In this document: positions 43,700 through 53,219 of the stretch, one piece after another
Layout of the letters: each line of letters opens with the position of its first letter
How positions within the stretch are numbered: the first letter of the stretch is position 1
Assembly (NCBI GenBank): GCA_963789885.1
Contig: CAWBNB010000010.1
Location: forward strand, 337,798 to 401,797
Source of the DNA: DATEDA01 sp963789885
GTDB taxonomy: Bacteria; Pseudomonadota; Gammaproteobacteria; Burkholderiales; SG8-39
Direction: 5' to 3'
Length of the DNA stretch: 64,000 bases
Translations under genes and position numbers: made by a program
The notes under the pieces: generated by a model
The model's input: the letters and a program-made list of their open reading frames with translations, nothing else
Told to the model about the DNA's origin: nothing
Databases searched by the model: none

Positions 43700-44440
43700 C
43701 TACGCCTGCGCCGGCTCCAGCCCGCCGCCGAGGAAGAGCTGCCCGATGCGCGGATCGGCGAGGATCTTCGGCGCGCCGTCCTGCAGCCGCGCGCGGCCGA
43801 GCTCGAGCACGACCCCGTCGTCGGAATTCTCGAGCGCGCGCTTGGCGTTCTGCTCGATCAGCAGCAGCGTGATGCCGCGGCTGCGCAGGCTCCGCAGCAG
43901 GTCGAACAGCTCCCCGACGAGGATCGGCGAGAGTCCGATGGACGGCTCGTCGATGAGCATCAGCTTCGGCTCCAGCATCAGCCCGCGCGCGATCTCGAGC
44001 ATCTTCTGCTCGCCGCCGGACAGGGTCGATGCCTGGTGGCGAGCCTTCCTGCGGAGCACCGGGAAGCGTTCCATCACCGACTCGATGCGCGGGGCGAGGT
44101 CGAACCCCTTCGGCGCCGCGACGCCGCCGAGCTCGAGGTTGTGCAGCACCGACAGCTCGGGAAAGATGTTGCGCCCCTGCGGGACGTAGCAGATGCCGCC
44201 GGCGATCAGCTCGCGCGGCTCGCGGTTGGTGATCTCGCGGCCCTCGAACAGGATTCGGCCGCTCCGCACCGGCAGCATGCCGAACGCCGCCTTGAACGCG
44301 GTCGACTTGCCGGCGCCGTTCGGGCCGATGACGGTCGTGATCGCGCCGCGGCGCACGCCGAACGAGAGCCCGCGCAGGATCGTCTCCTTGCCGTAGCCGG
44401 CGACGACGTCCTCGAAGCGGAGGCAGTCAGGAGTGTCCAA
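43700..44440 (-). CDS. livF: Branched-chain amino-acid type ABC ATPase LivF
   Basis: Cytoplasmic ATPase of 246 residues of the HAAT family: Walker A GPNGAGKST, GRNIFPELSVLHNLELG, signature LSGGEQKMLEIARGLM, Walker B LMLIDEPSIGLSP. It lacks the C-terminal extension of LivG. It overlaps livG by 14 bp and is followed by the LVIVD gene. Works with LivG, LivH, LivM and the receptor to import an amino acid, amide or short organic acid. Confidence 0.95.
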   Translation of the reverse strand: MDTPDCLRFEDVVAGYGKETILRGLSFGVRRGAITTVIGPNGAGKSTAFKAAFGMLPVRSGRILFEGREITNREPRELIAGGICYVPQGRNIFPELSVLHNLELGGVAAPKGFDLAPRIESVMERFPVLRRKARHQASTLSGGEQKMLEIARGLMLEPKLMLIDEPSIGLSPILVGELFDLLRSLRSRGITLLLIEQNAKRALENSDDGVVLELGRARLQDGAPKILADPRIGQLFLGGGLEPAQA

Positions 44441-45173
44441 GATAGGCCTCGATCACCTTCGGATCGCTGCGGACCGCTGCCGGTTCGCCCTCGGCGATGA
44501 CCCTCCCCTCCGCGAGCACGAGAATTCGCGTGCAGAGCGCCATCACGAACTCCATGTTGTGCTCGATGACGACGAAGGTCGAGCGGCTCTCGGCATTGAT
44601 CGCGCGCAGCCGCTCGCGCAGGCTCGCGAGCATGGTCAGGTTGACACCCCCGGCCGGCTCGTCGAGGAGCGCGAGCCGCGGTCCGGCCATGAACGCCATC
44701 GCGACGTCGAGCAGCTTCTGCTGGCCGTAGCTCAGGTCGCCCGCGTGCTCGTCGGCGAGATGCTCGAGCCGGAAGAAGCCGATCATCCGCTCCGCCGCCG
44801 CGGCGAGCCCGGCGTCGCGCGGGCCGACGAGGCGCCCGAGCATCGTGCCCTTGTGCTCCTGGCCCGCGAGGATCAGGTTCTCGCGCACGGTGAGCTGGGG
44901 AAAGATCTGCAGCAGCTGGAACGTGCGGCTCACGCCGAGCCGGTTGAGATCGCACGCGCGCATCCCGGTCACCGGTCGGCCGTCGAGGTGCACCTCGCCG
45001 CCGCTCGGCGCGAGCTGCCCGAGGATGCAGTTGAAGAGCGTCGACTTGCCGCTGCCGTTCGGGCCGATGATGCCGAGGATCTCGCCCTCCTCGACCGAGA
45101 AGGACACGCCGTCGACCGCGACGATTCCGCCGAAGCTCTTCTTCAGATCGCGCACCTGGAGGACGGTGCTCAT
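44427..45173 (-). CDS. livG: Branched-chain amino-acid type ABC ATPase LivG
   Basis: Partner ATPase of 248 residues from ATG 45173: Walker A GPNGSGKST, signature LSYGQQKLLDVAMAFM, Walker B LALLDEPAGGVN, then FVVIEHNMEFVM. The characteristic LivG C-terminus GEPAAVRSDPKVIEAYLGHS is present. It overlaps livM by 4 bp at its start and livF by 14 bp at its end. Confidence 0.95.
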   Translation of the reverse strand: MSTVLQVRDLKKSFGGIVAVDGVSFSVEEGEILGIIGPNGSGKSTLFNCILGQLAPSGGEVHLDGRPVTGMRACDLNRLGVSRTFQLLQIFPQLTVRENLILAGQEHKGTMLGRLVGPRDAGLAAAAERMIGFFRLEHLADEHAGDLSYGQQKLLDVAMAFMAGPRLALLDEPAGGVNLTMLASLRERLRAINAESRSTFVVIEHNMEFVMALCTRILVLAEGRVIAEGEPAAVRSDPKVIEAYLGHS

Positions 45174-46171
45174 CGCGTACCCTCGCTCTCCGCGGCAGCC
45201 TCGGGCGGGACGCCGGCGGCGCCCGCCGTCCGCCGCCGGGCTGGGCGGGTGAGCCGGTCGGCGAGGCCGAGCAGGCCGGTGGGTGAAAACGCCATCAGGA
45301 CTATCACTAGGACCGCGTACCCCATCAGGTAGAACCCCTGGGTGAAGCGCAGCCACTCGGGGAGCAGTACCGCCACGATCGCGCCGAGGAACGGGCCGAA
45401 GAAGTAGCCGGAGCCGCCGAGGACGACCATCAGCAGCAGGTTGAGCGACAGCCCGAGCGCGAAGGGCGTCGGATCGACGAACTGCAAGAGCGGCGCATAG
45501 AGCGCGCCGGAGATACCGCCGAGGCCCGCGCCGATGGCGAATGCGACCAGCGTATAGCGGCGCGTATCGACGCCGAGCGAGAGCGCGCGGATCGGGTTTT
45601 CGCGCAGCGCGACGAAAGCGCGCCCCCAGGGCGAGCGGATGAGCCACCAGGTCGCGGCCGACACGAGCGCGAGGTGCGCGAGGCAGAAGTAGTAGAACGC
45701 GAGCGGCGAGTTCATCGACAGACCGAGCACGCTCGGGCGCGGCACGTTGCTGATGCCGTAGATGCCGCCGGTCAGCCATTCCTCGTTGCGGAAGATGAGG
45801 TAGACGAGCGTGTTGAACGCGAGCGTCACGAACGCGAGATAGTGGTGCTGCACGCGCAGCGCCGGGTAGCCGAGCACCCAGCCGACCGCGAAGCACGAGA
45901 CGCCGCCGAACACGTAGGTGGGCCAGAACGGCCAGCCCTTCGTGGTCAGGTAGGCAGTGATGTAAGCACCGATCCCGACGAACGCGGCCTGCGCGAGCGA
46001 GATCTGCCCGGCGTAGCCGAGCGTCAGGTTGAGGCCGATGGCGGCGATCGTCATCACCGCCCACATGCTGAGGATGAAGATGCCGTAGGGCTTCAGCCCG
46101 AACGGCGCCACCAGCAGGAACGCGCCGGCGGACGCGAGCACGATGGCGGCGGCGAGGCGCCGGTTCTTCAA
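45170..46171 (-). CDS. livM: Branched-chain amino-acid type ABC permease LivM
   Basis: Inner-membrane permease of 333 residues, about ten helices. Family motifs are AAIGLNLTLGYAGQISLAQAA, GRAFVALRENPIRALSLGVD and LGGSGYFFGPFLGA. The start is taken as TTG 46171 because it overlaps the livH stop (TTGA) and no ATG or GTG lies at the expected place (LKNRRLAAAIVLA). A Pro/Ala-rich basic tail follows the last helix. Partner of LivH. Confidence 0.93.
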   Translation of the reverse strand: MKNRRLAAAIVLASAGAFLLVAPFGLKPYGIFILSMWAVMTIAAIGLNLTLGYAGQISLAQAAFVGIGAYITAYLTTKGWPFWPTYVFGGVSCFAVGWVLGYPALRVQHHYLAFVTLAFNTLVYLIFRNEEWLTGGIYGISNVPRPSVLGLSMNSPLAFYYFCLAHLALVSAATWWLIRSPWGRAFVALRENPIRALSLGVDTRRYTLVAFAIGAGLGGISGALYAPLLQFVDPTPFALGLSLNLLLMVVLGGSGYFFGPFLGAIVAVLLPEWLRFTQGFYLMGYAVLVIVLMAFSPTGLLGLADRLTRPARRRTAGAAGVPPEAAAESEGTR

Positions 46172-47046
46172 ACCGTGCGCTCCTCGACCCGGCCGAGCAG
46201 GCCCTGGGGTCGGAACAGGATGACGACGATCAGGATCATGAGCGGGATCGCCATCCGGTACTGCGAGGAGATGTAGGCAGCGGCGAAGTTGTCGACGACG
46301 CCGAGCAGCAGGCCGCCGACGATCGCCCCGCGCACCTGATTGAAGCCGCCGATGATCGCGGCGATGAAGGCGTACAGGCCGAGCCATTCGCCATTCGTGA
46401 ACTTGGCGAGGTAGATCGGCGTGATCAGAAGCGACGCGACCCAGACGAGCGCGCCGTTGATCAGGAACGTGTAAAGGATCATCCGCTCGACCCGAACGCC
46501 GAGGAGACGGGCGACGGTGGGGTTCTGTGCCGTCGCCTGCATGCAGCGCCCGGTGCGCGTGCCGTTGAGGAAGAGCTGCAGCGCGGCGACGACCGCGATG
46601 CAGATCGCGAGGATGAGGAGGCTCTGGATCGAGAATACGGCGCCGAGGACGGCGACGTCGGTGGTGGCCGCGAGCGCCGGGAACGGCCACGCGTCGGCGC
46701 CGTAGAACTCGCGCACCGCTTCCTTCATGAGGATGGCGAGCCCGATGGTGGCGATCACGAGCGGCAGCACTCCGTGCCGGATCAGCGGGTCGACCATCCA
46801 CTTCTTGAAGAGGAGGCCGAGGACGACGACGGACACGACGCCACCGACCGCCACCGCGGGCCAGAACGGCAGCCCAAAATGGCCCATCGCGATCAGCACG
46901 AAGAACGCCGGCAGCATGACGAACTCGCCCTGGGCGAAGTTGATCGTCTGCGAGGTCTGCCAGAGGAGCGTGAAGCCGACCGCGACCAGCGCGTAGATCC
47001 CGCCGGTCGCGAGACCGGCGACGAGGAGCTGGAGGATGTCGGCCAA
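46168..47046 (-). CDS. livH: Branched-chain amino-acid type ABC permease LivH
   Basis: Inner-membrane permease of 292 residues, about eight helices. Typical features are GLATGGIYALVAVGFTLLWQ, INFAQGEFVMLPAFF, the cytoplasmic loop RCMQATAQNPTVARLLGVRV and IGGFNQVRGAIVGGLLLGVV. First permease of the operon, 79 bp downstream of the receptor gene. Confidence 0.95.
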   Translation of the reverse strand: MADILQLLVAGLATGGIYALVAVGFTLLWQTSQTINFAQGEFVMLPAFFVLIAMGHFGLPFWPAVAVGGVVSVVVLGLLFKKWMVDPLIRHGVLPLVIATIGLAILMKEAVREFYGADAWPFPALAATTDVAVLGAVFSIQSLLILAICIAVVAALQLFLNGTRTGRCMQATAQNPTVARLLGVRVERMILYTFLINGALVWVASLLITPIYLAKFTNGEWLGLYAFIAAIIGGFNQVRGAIVGGLLLGVVDNFAAAYISSQYRMAIPLMILIVVILFRPQGLLGRVEERTV

Positions 47047-47125
47047 GGTCGGCGGCGTCCCAAACGGCGACCGGCGCTACTCTCAGCGCCGGTCGCCTGG
47101 ACTTCCGGGAGGCAGGGTTGCCCGG

Positions 47126-48262
47126 TTACTTGCCGAGCTTCGGCAGCACCTTGCTGATGTTCTGCTTGCCGTTCACCACTTCGGCGAGGAAGCTGATGCG
47201 GTCGATCTCGCCGACGTTGTCCCAGGTCGTTTCCATCAGGATGCCGGGCTCCTCTTTCGGCGTGATCGTCAGCCCGTGCATGACCTTGGCGAGCCCTTTG
47301 CGGTCGAACTTGCCCAGCTTCTTCTCGGTGACGTACTTCACCGCGTAGACCGCGGTGTAGCCCTTGATGCCGTTGTGGTCGGGCTTGTAATTGAAGCGCT
47401 TCTGGAAGCGTGCCGCGAACTCGGTGACCGCCGGGATCGGCGCGTCGGCGGTCAGGCCGACGTGACCGACGACGCCGTTCGCCGCCTCCGCCGCGAGCTC
47501 GATCGTCTTCTGGCTGAGCAGCGTCGTGTCGCCGACGAACGGCCCCTTGAGCCCCTGCTTCCGCGCCTCGCGCATGATCCGCGCGCACTCTTCCTCGTTG
47601 CTGTACACGAAGACCGCGTCGGCGTTGGCCGCCTTGAGCTTGACGACGTCGGCCGCGAAGTCGACCTGGCCGGACTCGGTGGACACGTCGGCGACGAGCT
47701 TGATGTTGCGCGCGGCGAGCTCCTTCATCAGTTTGTCGCGACCGCCCTTGCCGAAGTCGTTGTTCACCCAGATCAGCGCGACCGTCTTCGCCTTGAGCTC
47801 GTCGCGGATGTAGTTGGCGATCTTCGGCATGCCGATCTGCTGGCCGAACGAGGTCCGGAAGAGGTACGGGCTGCCGAGCGTGGTCAGCTCCGCCGCCTCG
47901 CCGCCGATGAAGTCCGGGATTTCCGCCTGCTGGACCATCTGCAGGGTCACCTTCACGTTGCCCGAGAAGATCGGTCCGAGGATGACATAGGGATCACCGT
48001 CGATCGCCTTCTGCATCTGCGAGCGCGCGACGCCGGGGTTGGTCTGCGTGTCGTAGAGCGTGAGGACGATCTTGTCCTTGAGGATGCCGCCCTTGGCGTT
48101 GATCTCCTCGACCGCGAGGATGACGCCGTCGCGGAAGTTGCCGCCGGACACGGCGATCGAGCCCGAGATCTCGCCGACGTAGGCCATCTTGACGTCGGCG
48201 GCCCCCGCGGCGCCCGACAGCAGCGCTGCCGCAAGAGCCAATACAAATTTCGACCTGCTCAT
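47126..48262 (-). CDS. livK: Branched-chain amino-acid type periplasmic binding protein (LivK-like)
   Basis: Periplasmic receptor (peripla_BP_6 fold) of 378 residues from ATG 48262, preceded by GGAGGAGGG. The signal peptide is SRSKFVLALAAALLSGAAGA. The mature N-lobe begins VKMAYVGEISGSIAVSGGNF and contains DTQTNPGVARSQMQKAI and VILGPIFSGNVKVTLQ; the C-lobe has GIKGYTAVYAVKYV. The ligand may be an amino acid, urea/amide or aromatic acid, all known for this family. First gene of livKHMGF plus the LVIVD gene. Confidence 0.93.
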   Translation of the reverse strand: MSRSKFVLALAAALLSGAAGAADVKMAYVGEISGSIAVSGGNFRDGVILAVEEINAKGGILKDKIVLTLYDTQTNPGVARSQMQKAIDGDPYVILGPIFSGNVKVTLQMVQQAEIPDFIGGEAAELTTLGSPYLFRTSFGQQIGMPKIANYIRDELKAKTVALIWVNNDFGKGGRDKLMKELAARNIKLVADVSTESGQVDFAADVVKLKAANADAVFVYSNEEECARIMREARKQGLKGPFVGDTTLLSQKTIELAAEAANGVVGHVGLTADAPIPAVTEFAARFQKRFNYKPDHNGIKGYTAVYAVKYVTEKKLGKFDRKGLAKVMHGLTITPKEEPGILMETTWDNVGEIDRISFLAEVVNGKQNISKVLPKLGK

Positions 48263-48510
48263 GGCACCCTCCTCCTGGATAACTGAACGACGTACGCGTT
48301 CGATTCGAAAATGCTGACGGTTCGGCCGCGAGACTCTACCACCGACCCGGCACGCTTCATGTATTGCGTCGGGGCTGCGCCGTCCGCGGCCCCAAGCGCG
48401 GCTCGTATGGGACGGCCGCGCTCGCGCCAAGTGGGCAGGGCGGTCGCGACGCAGTGCAGCATCGAGCGATCAGAGACCGCCTCACTCCCGACTCTTAAGG
48501 CACCAAGACG

Positions 48511-49569
48511 ATGAAAACGATCACCCTGATTCCCGGCGACGGCATCGGCCCCGAGGTCACCGCCGCGGCGTGCGCCGTCGTCGACGCGAGCGGTGCCGCC
48601 ATAGCCTGGGAGGAAGCCCCGGCCGGCATGAAAGTGGGACTGGATTCCGGCAATCCGTTGCCGGAGTCGGTGTTCGCGTCGCTCGAGCGCAACCGGGTGG
48701 CGCTCAAGGGACCGACGCAGACGCCCTTCGGCGAACCCTACCGGGTCTGGCGCGACGTGCGCGAGCCCGGTGGCAAGTCCGCAACCCGCACCTACCCCAG
48801 CGTGACCATCGCGCTGAGGCGCGAGTTCGAGCTCTTCGCCAACGTGCGCCCGGTCAAGAACTATCCGAACGCCGGTGGCCGCTACCAGGGCGTGGACATC
48901 GTGCTGTTCCGCGAGAACAGCGAGGATCTCTACCTCGGCCTCGAGCGCATGGCCGATCCGGACACGGCCGAGGCCACGAAACGCATCACGCGCGCAGGAT
49001 GCGTACGGATCGCCCGCTTCGCCGCCGACTACATGCGGCGCACCGGCCGGAAGCGCGTCACCATCGGACACAAGTCGAACGTGCTCAAGCTCACCGACGG
49101 AATGTTCCTCAAGGTGTGCGAGGAGACGCTCGCCGCGAGCCCCGGGATCGAAGTCGATAGCCGCGTGATCGACGCGCTCTGCATGGAGCTCGTCGTCAAG
49201 CCCGAGGCGTTCGACTGCCTGCTGCTACCCAACCTGTACGGCGACATCGTCTCCGACCTCGCGGCCGGGCTGGTGGGCGGTCTCGGCATCGCGCCGGGCG
49301 CGAACATCGGCGCGAACCACGTCATCTTCGAAGCGGTGCACGGCAGCGCGCCCGACATCGCCGGGCGCGACATTGCAAATCCCATATCGATGATCCTGTC
49401 GGCGGTGATGATGCTTCGCTACCTCGGCGAAGGTGCCGCGGCCGACCGCATCGAGCAGGCGCTAGGCACGGTGCTCGCGGCCGGCCGGGCGCTGACGCGC
49501 GACCTCGGCGGCAGCGCGGGCACCGCGGCAATGACGGCGGCGATCGTCGGGGAGCTGAAGCGGCGCTGA
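48511..49569 (+). CDS. Isocitrate/isopropylmalate dehydrogenase family protein (NAD-IDH-like)
   Basis: A 352-residue beta-decarboxylating dehydrogenase. Start LIPGDGIGPEVTAAAC; substrate loop KGPTQTPFGEPYR; SATRTYPSVTIALRREFELFANVRPVKNYP with the substrate Arg residues; FRENSEDLYLG in place of ENTEDxY; metal-binding Asp cluster in LLLPNLYGDIVSDLAAGLVGG; and coenzyme region EAVHGSAPDIAGRDIANP. The Asn-Ser-Glu-Asp loop and lack of the IPMDH loop favour NAD-dependent isocitrate or a related hydroxyacid (tartrate, homoisocitrate) over isopropylmalate. It is transcribed alone and divergent from livK. Confidence 0.85.
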   Translation: MKTITLIPGDGIGPEVTAAACAVVDASGAAIAWEEAPAGMKVGLDSGNPLPESVFASLERNRVALKGPTQTPFGEPYRVWRDVREPGGKSATRTYPSVTIALRREFELFANVRPVKNYPNAGGRYQGVDIVLFRENSEDLYLGLERMADPDTAEATKRITRAGCVRIARFAADYMRRTGRKRVTIGHKSNVLKLTDGMFLKVCEETLAASPGIEVDSRVIDALCMELVVKPEAFDCLLLPNLYGDIVSDLAAGLVGGLGIAPGANIGANHVIFEAVHGSAPDIAGRDIANPISMILSAVMMLRYLGEGAAADRIEQALGTVLAAGRALTRDLGGSAGTAAMTAAIVGELKRR

Positions 49570-49789
49570 CGGTTCGGTGACGCGAGACGCGTCGCGCGCT
49601 TCCCGTCGACGCGCTGACAGCGCACGGCCCCGTACGGCCGTTGGTATCCCACCCGGGAGAGGAATTTCTGCCCGCGGCCACGCCCGGCCTACGCCAAAAG
49701 GCCGACCCACGGTCTATTTGAACGGTCCCGCGGCGGGCTCAGAATCATCCGTTAAACTGGCCGCCGTGCGCAACGGCCGGTCGTCGAGG

Positions 49790-52324
49790 ATGCAGATGAA
49801 CCGTCGATCGCCGTTCGCGCTGCCTGCCTTGGCCGCGCTCCTATTCCTCCTCTGCGCGCCGGCGTTCGCGCAGGGTGACCCGCTAGCCCTGCAGCAGCAG
49901 GCGATCCGCCGCATCGATGCCTTCGTCGAGGCGTACCGCAAGACCGGCGACATGCGGTCGCGACTCGGCGACCTCGCCCTGGCCGAGCGGGAGCTGGCGG
50001 CGAGCAACCAGGCGCTGGCGGCGCGCGGCGACTGGAACGCCCTCGCGCTCGGTCTCATCAAGCAAGGGCACATCCCGCGCATGCAGGGCAACATGGCGCC
50101 GGCGATCACGCTGTACCGCCAGGCCGGCGAGGCAGCGCGGCGCGGCGGCAGCGTCCTCCACCAGGCCGACGCGCTCGCCTGGAGCGGCCTCGCCGAGTCG
50201 TCGCGCAGCAACCTCGGCCAGGCGTTTGCGGACGCGACGCAGGCGGTGCGCCTCGCGGAGACGACCGGCGACAAGGATCTGCTCGCGCGGGCGCTCGACA
50301 TCCTCGGCACCGTCCAGATCGGCCAGGGCAATCTCGCCGGCGCCGCGGACACGCTCAATCGCGAGGTCGAGATCGCTGCCCAGGCGAGCGATCCGATGGC
50401 GGCCTACTTCGCGTACCTCAACCGCTCGGACGTCTACCTGAAGCTCGGCGTGAAGTGCGACTTCCAGCGCGAGTTCGCACCCTGCTACGCCGCGCTCGAT
50501 CGCGCGCGCGCCGACCTGCAGCAGGCCGCGGCCATCGCCCGGCGCCAGCAGTTCCCCGCGCTCGTCCGGCAGACCGAGCAGTTCCTCGCCGACCTCGAGT
50601 CCCGCCGCGCGCTCGTCAATTCGCAGGAAAGCATGCACCAGATGATGCAGAAGACCGGCATCTTCCGCCCGAAGAAGCCCGGCGACGTGCTGGTGACCGA
50701 GAAGTTCGTCGCCACCCCCGGCCCGGTCCCGCCGGAGGTCGCGCAGATGTACGAGGCGAGCAAGCGCACCGAGCGCGCGGCGGGCGCTTTCGCGAGCGTC
50801 GTGGAAGCGCGCAGCCTCTACGTCGAGGGGATCATGAGCGAGATGCGCGGCGACAACGACGCGGCGCTCGGCTTCTACCTGAAAGCGGTCGACTCGCTGG
50901 AGCGCGACCGCCGTGCGCTCCGCGACGAGCGCAGCCGCGGCACGTTCCTCGAGGACCGGATCGGCTTCTACTACGCGCCGGTGCAGCAGTACCTCGAGCG
51001 CCGCCGCTACGCCGAGGCGTTCGAATTCGCCGAGCGCTCGCGCTCCCGCGCCATGGCCGATCTCCTCGCGAGCCGCAACCTCGGCCTCGCGCGGCCCGAA
51101 GAGCAGAAGCTGTACGCCGAGTCGGTCACGCTGCGCACGCGCATCGCAGTATCGCAGGGCGAGCTCTTCGAGCTCGCGGCGGCGCCCGACGTCGCCAAGC
51201 ACGGCCAGCGGATCGCGGCGCTGCAGGGCCAGATCCGCACGATGGAGTCCGACCAGCAGAAGCTCGCAGACCGGATCGCGGCCGAGGCGCCCCGGCTGCA
51301 GGAGCTGATGGTGTCGCAACCCGCGACGCTCGCAGCCCTGCAGCGATCGATGCGCGAGGAGCGCTACGAGATGCTGCAGTACCTCGTGCTCGAGCACGGG
51401 GTTATCGTCTGGCACATCGCGGCGGACGCCGTGTTCGTGCGCAATGTGTTCCTGCCGCGCACCCAGGTGATCGCCAAGGTGCGCACGCTGCAGAAGAGCC
51501 TCGCCGACCGCAACGCGAAGTTCGACGAGACGACGGCACGGGAGCTGTTCCTGTTCCTGATCCAGCCTGCGCTCGGGCAGATCCGGAGCGAGCGGCTCGT
51601 CATCGTTCCGCACGACGATCTCGGCACCATCCCGTTCCAGGCGCTGCAGGACCCCGCCGACGGTCGGTTCCTCGGCGAGCGGTTCCAGATCTCCTACGCG
51701 CCGAGCGCCTCGGTGCTGCTCGCGCTGCGGCGCTCGCCGGGCGTCGCCGGCGGACGGCTGCTCGCGGTCGCCGATCCGGGGATCACCGCGGCGCGGCCCG
51801 AGGTCGAGGCGATCGCGAAGCTCTTCCCCGGCCGCAGCAAGGTGGTGACCGACGAGCTCGCGCGGAAAGCGGACGTCAAGGCCTGGGTCCGCGACTTCGA
51901 CGTCATCCACCTCTCGGTGCACGGCAAGTTCAACGCCGGCGAGCCGTTGCTCTCGTACCTAAACCTCCAGCGAGGCGGCGGTGACGACGGCCGGCTGACC
52001 GCGGCGGAGATGTTCGGCCTCCCGCTCGACAAGAGCCGCGTCGTGGTGCTTTCGGCGTGCGAGACCGGCCGCGCCGAGGCGACGTACGGCAACGAGCTCC
52101 TCGGGATGGTCCGCGCGCTGATCTACGCCGGCGCGGGGACGCTCGTCCTGTCGTACTGGGAGGTCGACTCGGCGGCGACGGCGCTCTGGATGCAGACCTT
52201 CTACGAGGTGGCGCACTCGCGCCCGGTGCCGGAGGCCGCGCGCGCGGCGCTCGTCCGCGTCAAAGGAAGACCCGAGTTCAGCCACCCCTACTACTGGGCG
52301 GCGTTCGCGATGACCGGGCGCTGA
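49790..52324 (+). CDS. Exported TPR-CHAT domain protein (caspase-like)
   Basis: An 844-residue protein with a signal peptide (ALPALAALLFLLCAPAFAQG, cleavage about residue 27), six or more TPR-like helical repeats (about 50-400, for example IPRMQGNMAPAITLYRQAG and EMRGDNDAALGFYLKAVDSL), a coiled-coil stretch (about 440-540) and a C-terminal CHAT protease domain. The CHAT dyad is His in DVIHLSVHGKFN (about 711) and Cys in VVLSACETGRAEATYGNELL (about 757). Both catalytic residues are intact, so it is probably an active cysteine peptidase. Export is notable because characterised CHAT proteases act in the cytosol. ATG 49790 or 49796 is the start. Two genes follow at 11-bp gaps. Confidence 0.88.
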   Translation: MQMNRRSPFALPALAALLFLLCAPAFAQGDPLALQQQAIRRIDAFVEAYRKTGDMRSRLGDLALAERELAASNQALAARGDWNALALGLIKQGHIPRMQGNMAPAITLYRQAGEAARRGGSVLHQADALAWSGLAESSRSNLGQAFADATQAVRLAETTGDKDLLARALDILGTVQIGQGNLAGAADTLNREVEIAAQASDPMAAYFAYLNRSDVYLKLGVKCDFQREFAPCYAALDRARADLQQAAAIARRQQFPALVRQTEQFLADLESRRALVNSQESMHQMMQKTGIFRPKKPGDVLVTEKFVATPGPVPPEVAQMYEASKRTERAAGAFASVVEARSLYVEGIMSEMRGDNDAALGFYLKAVDSLERDRRALRDERSRGTFLEDRIGFYYAPVQQYLERRRYAEAFEFAERSRSRAMADLLASRNLGLARPEEQKLYAESVTLRTRIAVSQGELFELAAAPDVAKHGQRIAALQGQIRTMESDQQKLADRIAAEAPRLQELMVSQPATLAALQRSMREERYEMLQYLVLEHGVIVWHIAADAVFVRNVFLPRTQVIAKVRTLQKSLADRNAKFDETTARELFLFLIQPALGQIRSERLVIVPHDDLGTIPFQALQDPADGRFLGERFQISYAPSASVLLALRRSPGVAGGRLLAVADPGITAARPEVEAIAKLFPGRSKVVTDELARKADVKAWVRDFDVIHLSVHGKFNAGEPLLSYLNLQRGGGDDGRLTAAEMFGLPLDKSRVVVLSACETGRAEATYGNELLGMVRALIYAGAGTLVLSYWEVDSAATALWMQTFYEVAHSRPVPEAARAALVRVKGRPEFSHPYYWAAFAMTGR

Positions 52325-52335
52325 GCGAAGTCCGG

Positions 52336-53208
52336 ATGTCGGAGCTGCTGCACAAGCTGAACGACGGGATCAAGTCGGTTGGGGGCGACTGGAGCAAGTA
52401 CACGGTCGTCGGCAGCTTCCTGCTGTACGTGGTCGGCTATCTCGCGCTGCGCTTTCATCTCACCGCGATCGGGATCGGCACCGACCTCGCGGTGCTCGAC
52501 GAGCGCTATCTCTTCACCGGCGCGCGCTTCCTTGTCTATCTCGTCTCGAGCGTGCCCAACATCGTGCTCGCCGGCCTGCCGCTCGCGGCGCTCGCGTGGG
52601 GCGTTCATCGGCTCCTGCCGGAGGGCGCGCGGGCAGGCGTGTGCGCGTCGGTCCTGCGTCCTGCGCGGCTTACGCTCCTCGGCATTCTGTTCGCCGTGTT
52701 GATGATCCAGTTCGTGATGCGGCAATGCTTTTTTCTGAGCGACCTGCTACTCGCCCGCAGCCTCCCGGCGGAGCCGGCATGGCTCGTCGAGCTGATGCTC
52801 GACGGCCGGTTGATGCCGCTCTACTTCAGCGGCCTCGTCGCGGGCTGCACCGTGCCGATCGCGATCCTCTGGGCGCTGCGCAACGCGCCCGTCACGGGTT
52901 CGGGCGACGCGTTCGGACGCGGGCTGCTCGCGTTTCTCGCGGCGGTGCAGGTGCTGCTGCTCCCGATCAACTACGGCGTACTCATCGCCGACAAAACGCT
53001 GGCCCGCGTCGCCTGGCTCGGCGACCGGGCGCTCAGGGAGGGCGAGGAGGCGTGGCTCGTCTGGGAAGGCAAGGAAGGCGTGACCTTCCTCGTTCGCGAT
53101 GGCGCGCTCAAGCGGCGGTCGCTCCTCACGTTGCAGCGTAGCAAGGTCGAAAAGCTGGAGATCGTCGGCTTCGATCGCATCCTGCCGACGCTGTTCGGCG
53201 CGAGATAA
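52336..53208 (+). CDS. Polytopic membrane protein of the CHAT operon, unknown
   Basis: A 290-residue protein with about five transmembrane helices (SFLLYVVGYLALRFHL, FLVYLVSSVPNIVLAGLPLA, LTLLGILFAVLMIQFVM, YFSGLVAGCTVPIAILWAL, LLAFLAAVQVLLLPINYGVL). A soluble C-terminal domain of about 70 residues (EGEEAWLVWEGKEGVTFLVR to FDRILPTLFGAR) is rich in beta-strand pattern. No family recognised. It starts 11 bp after the CHAT gene and ends 11 bp before the next gene, so all three are co-transcribed. It could anchor or be cleaved by the exported CHAT protein. Confidence 0.8.
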   Translation: MSELLHKLNDGIKSVGGDWSKYTVVGSFLLYVVGYLALRFHLTAIGIGTDLAVLDERYLFTGARFLVYLVSSVPNIVLAGLPLAALAWGVHRLLPEGARAGVCASVLRPARLTLLGILFAVLMIQFVMRQCFFLSDLLLARSLPAEPAWLVELMLDGRLMPLYFSGLVAGCTVPIAILWALRNAPVTGSGDAFGRGLLAFLAAVQVLLLPINYGVLIADKTLARVAWLGDRALREGEEAWLVWEGKEGVTFLVRDGALKRRSLLTLQRSKVEKLEIVGFDRILPTLFGAR

Positions 53209-53219
53209 GGGAGCAGGAC

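Noticed and set aside
49570..49789. GGCC-containing repeats after the dehydrogenase gene as a terminator
   Set aside because: The arms do not form a convincing stem and no T-run follows.
49883..51922. 679-codon minus-strand frame opposite the CHAT gene
   Set aside because: Composition bias of GC-rich codon positions; no start signal or domain.
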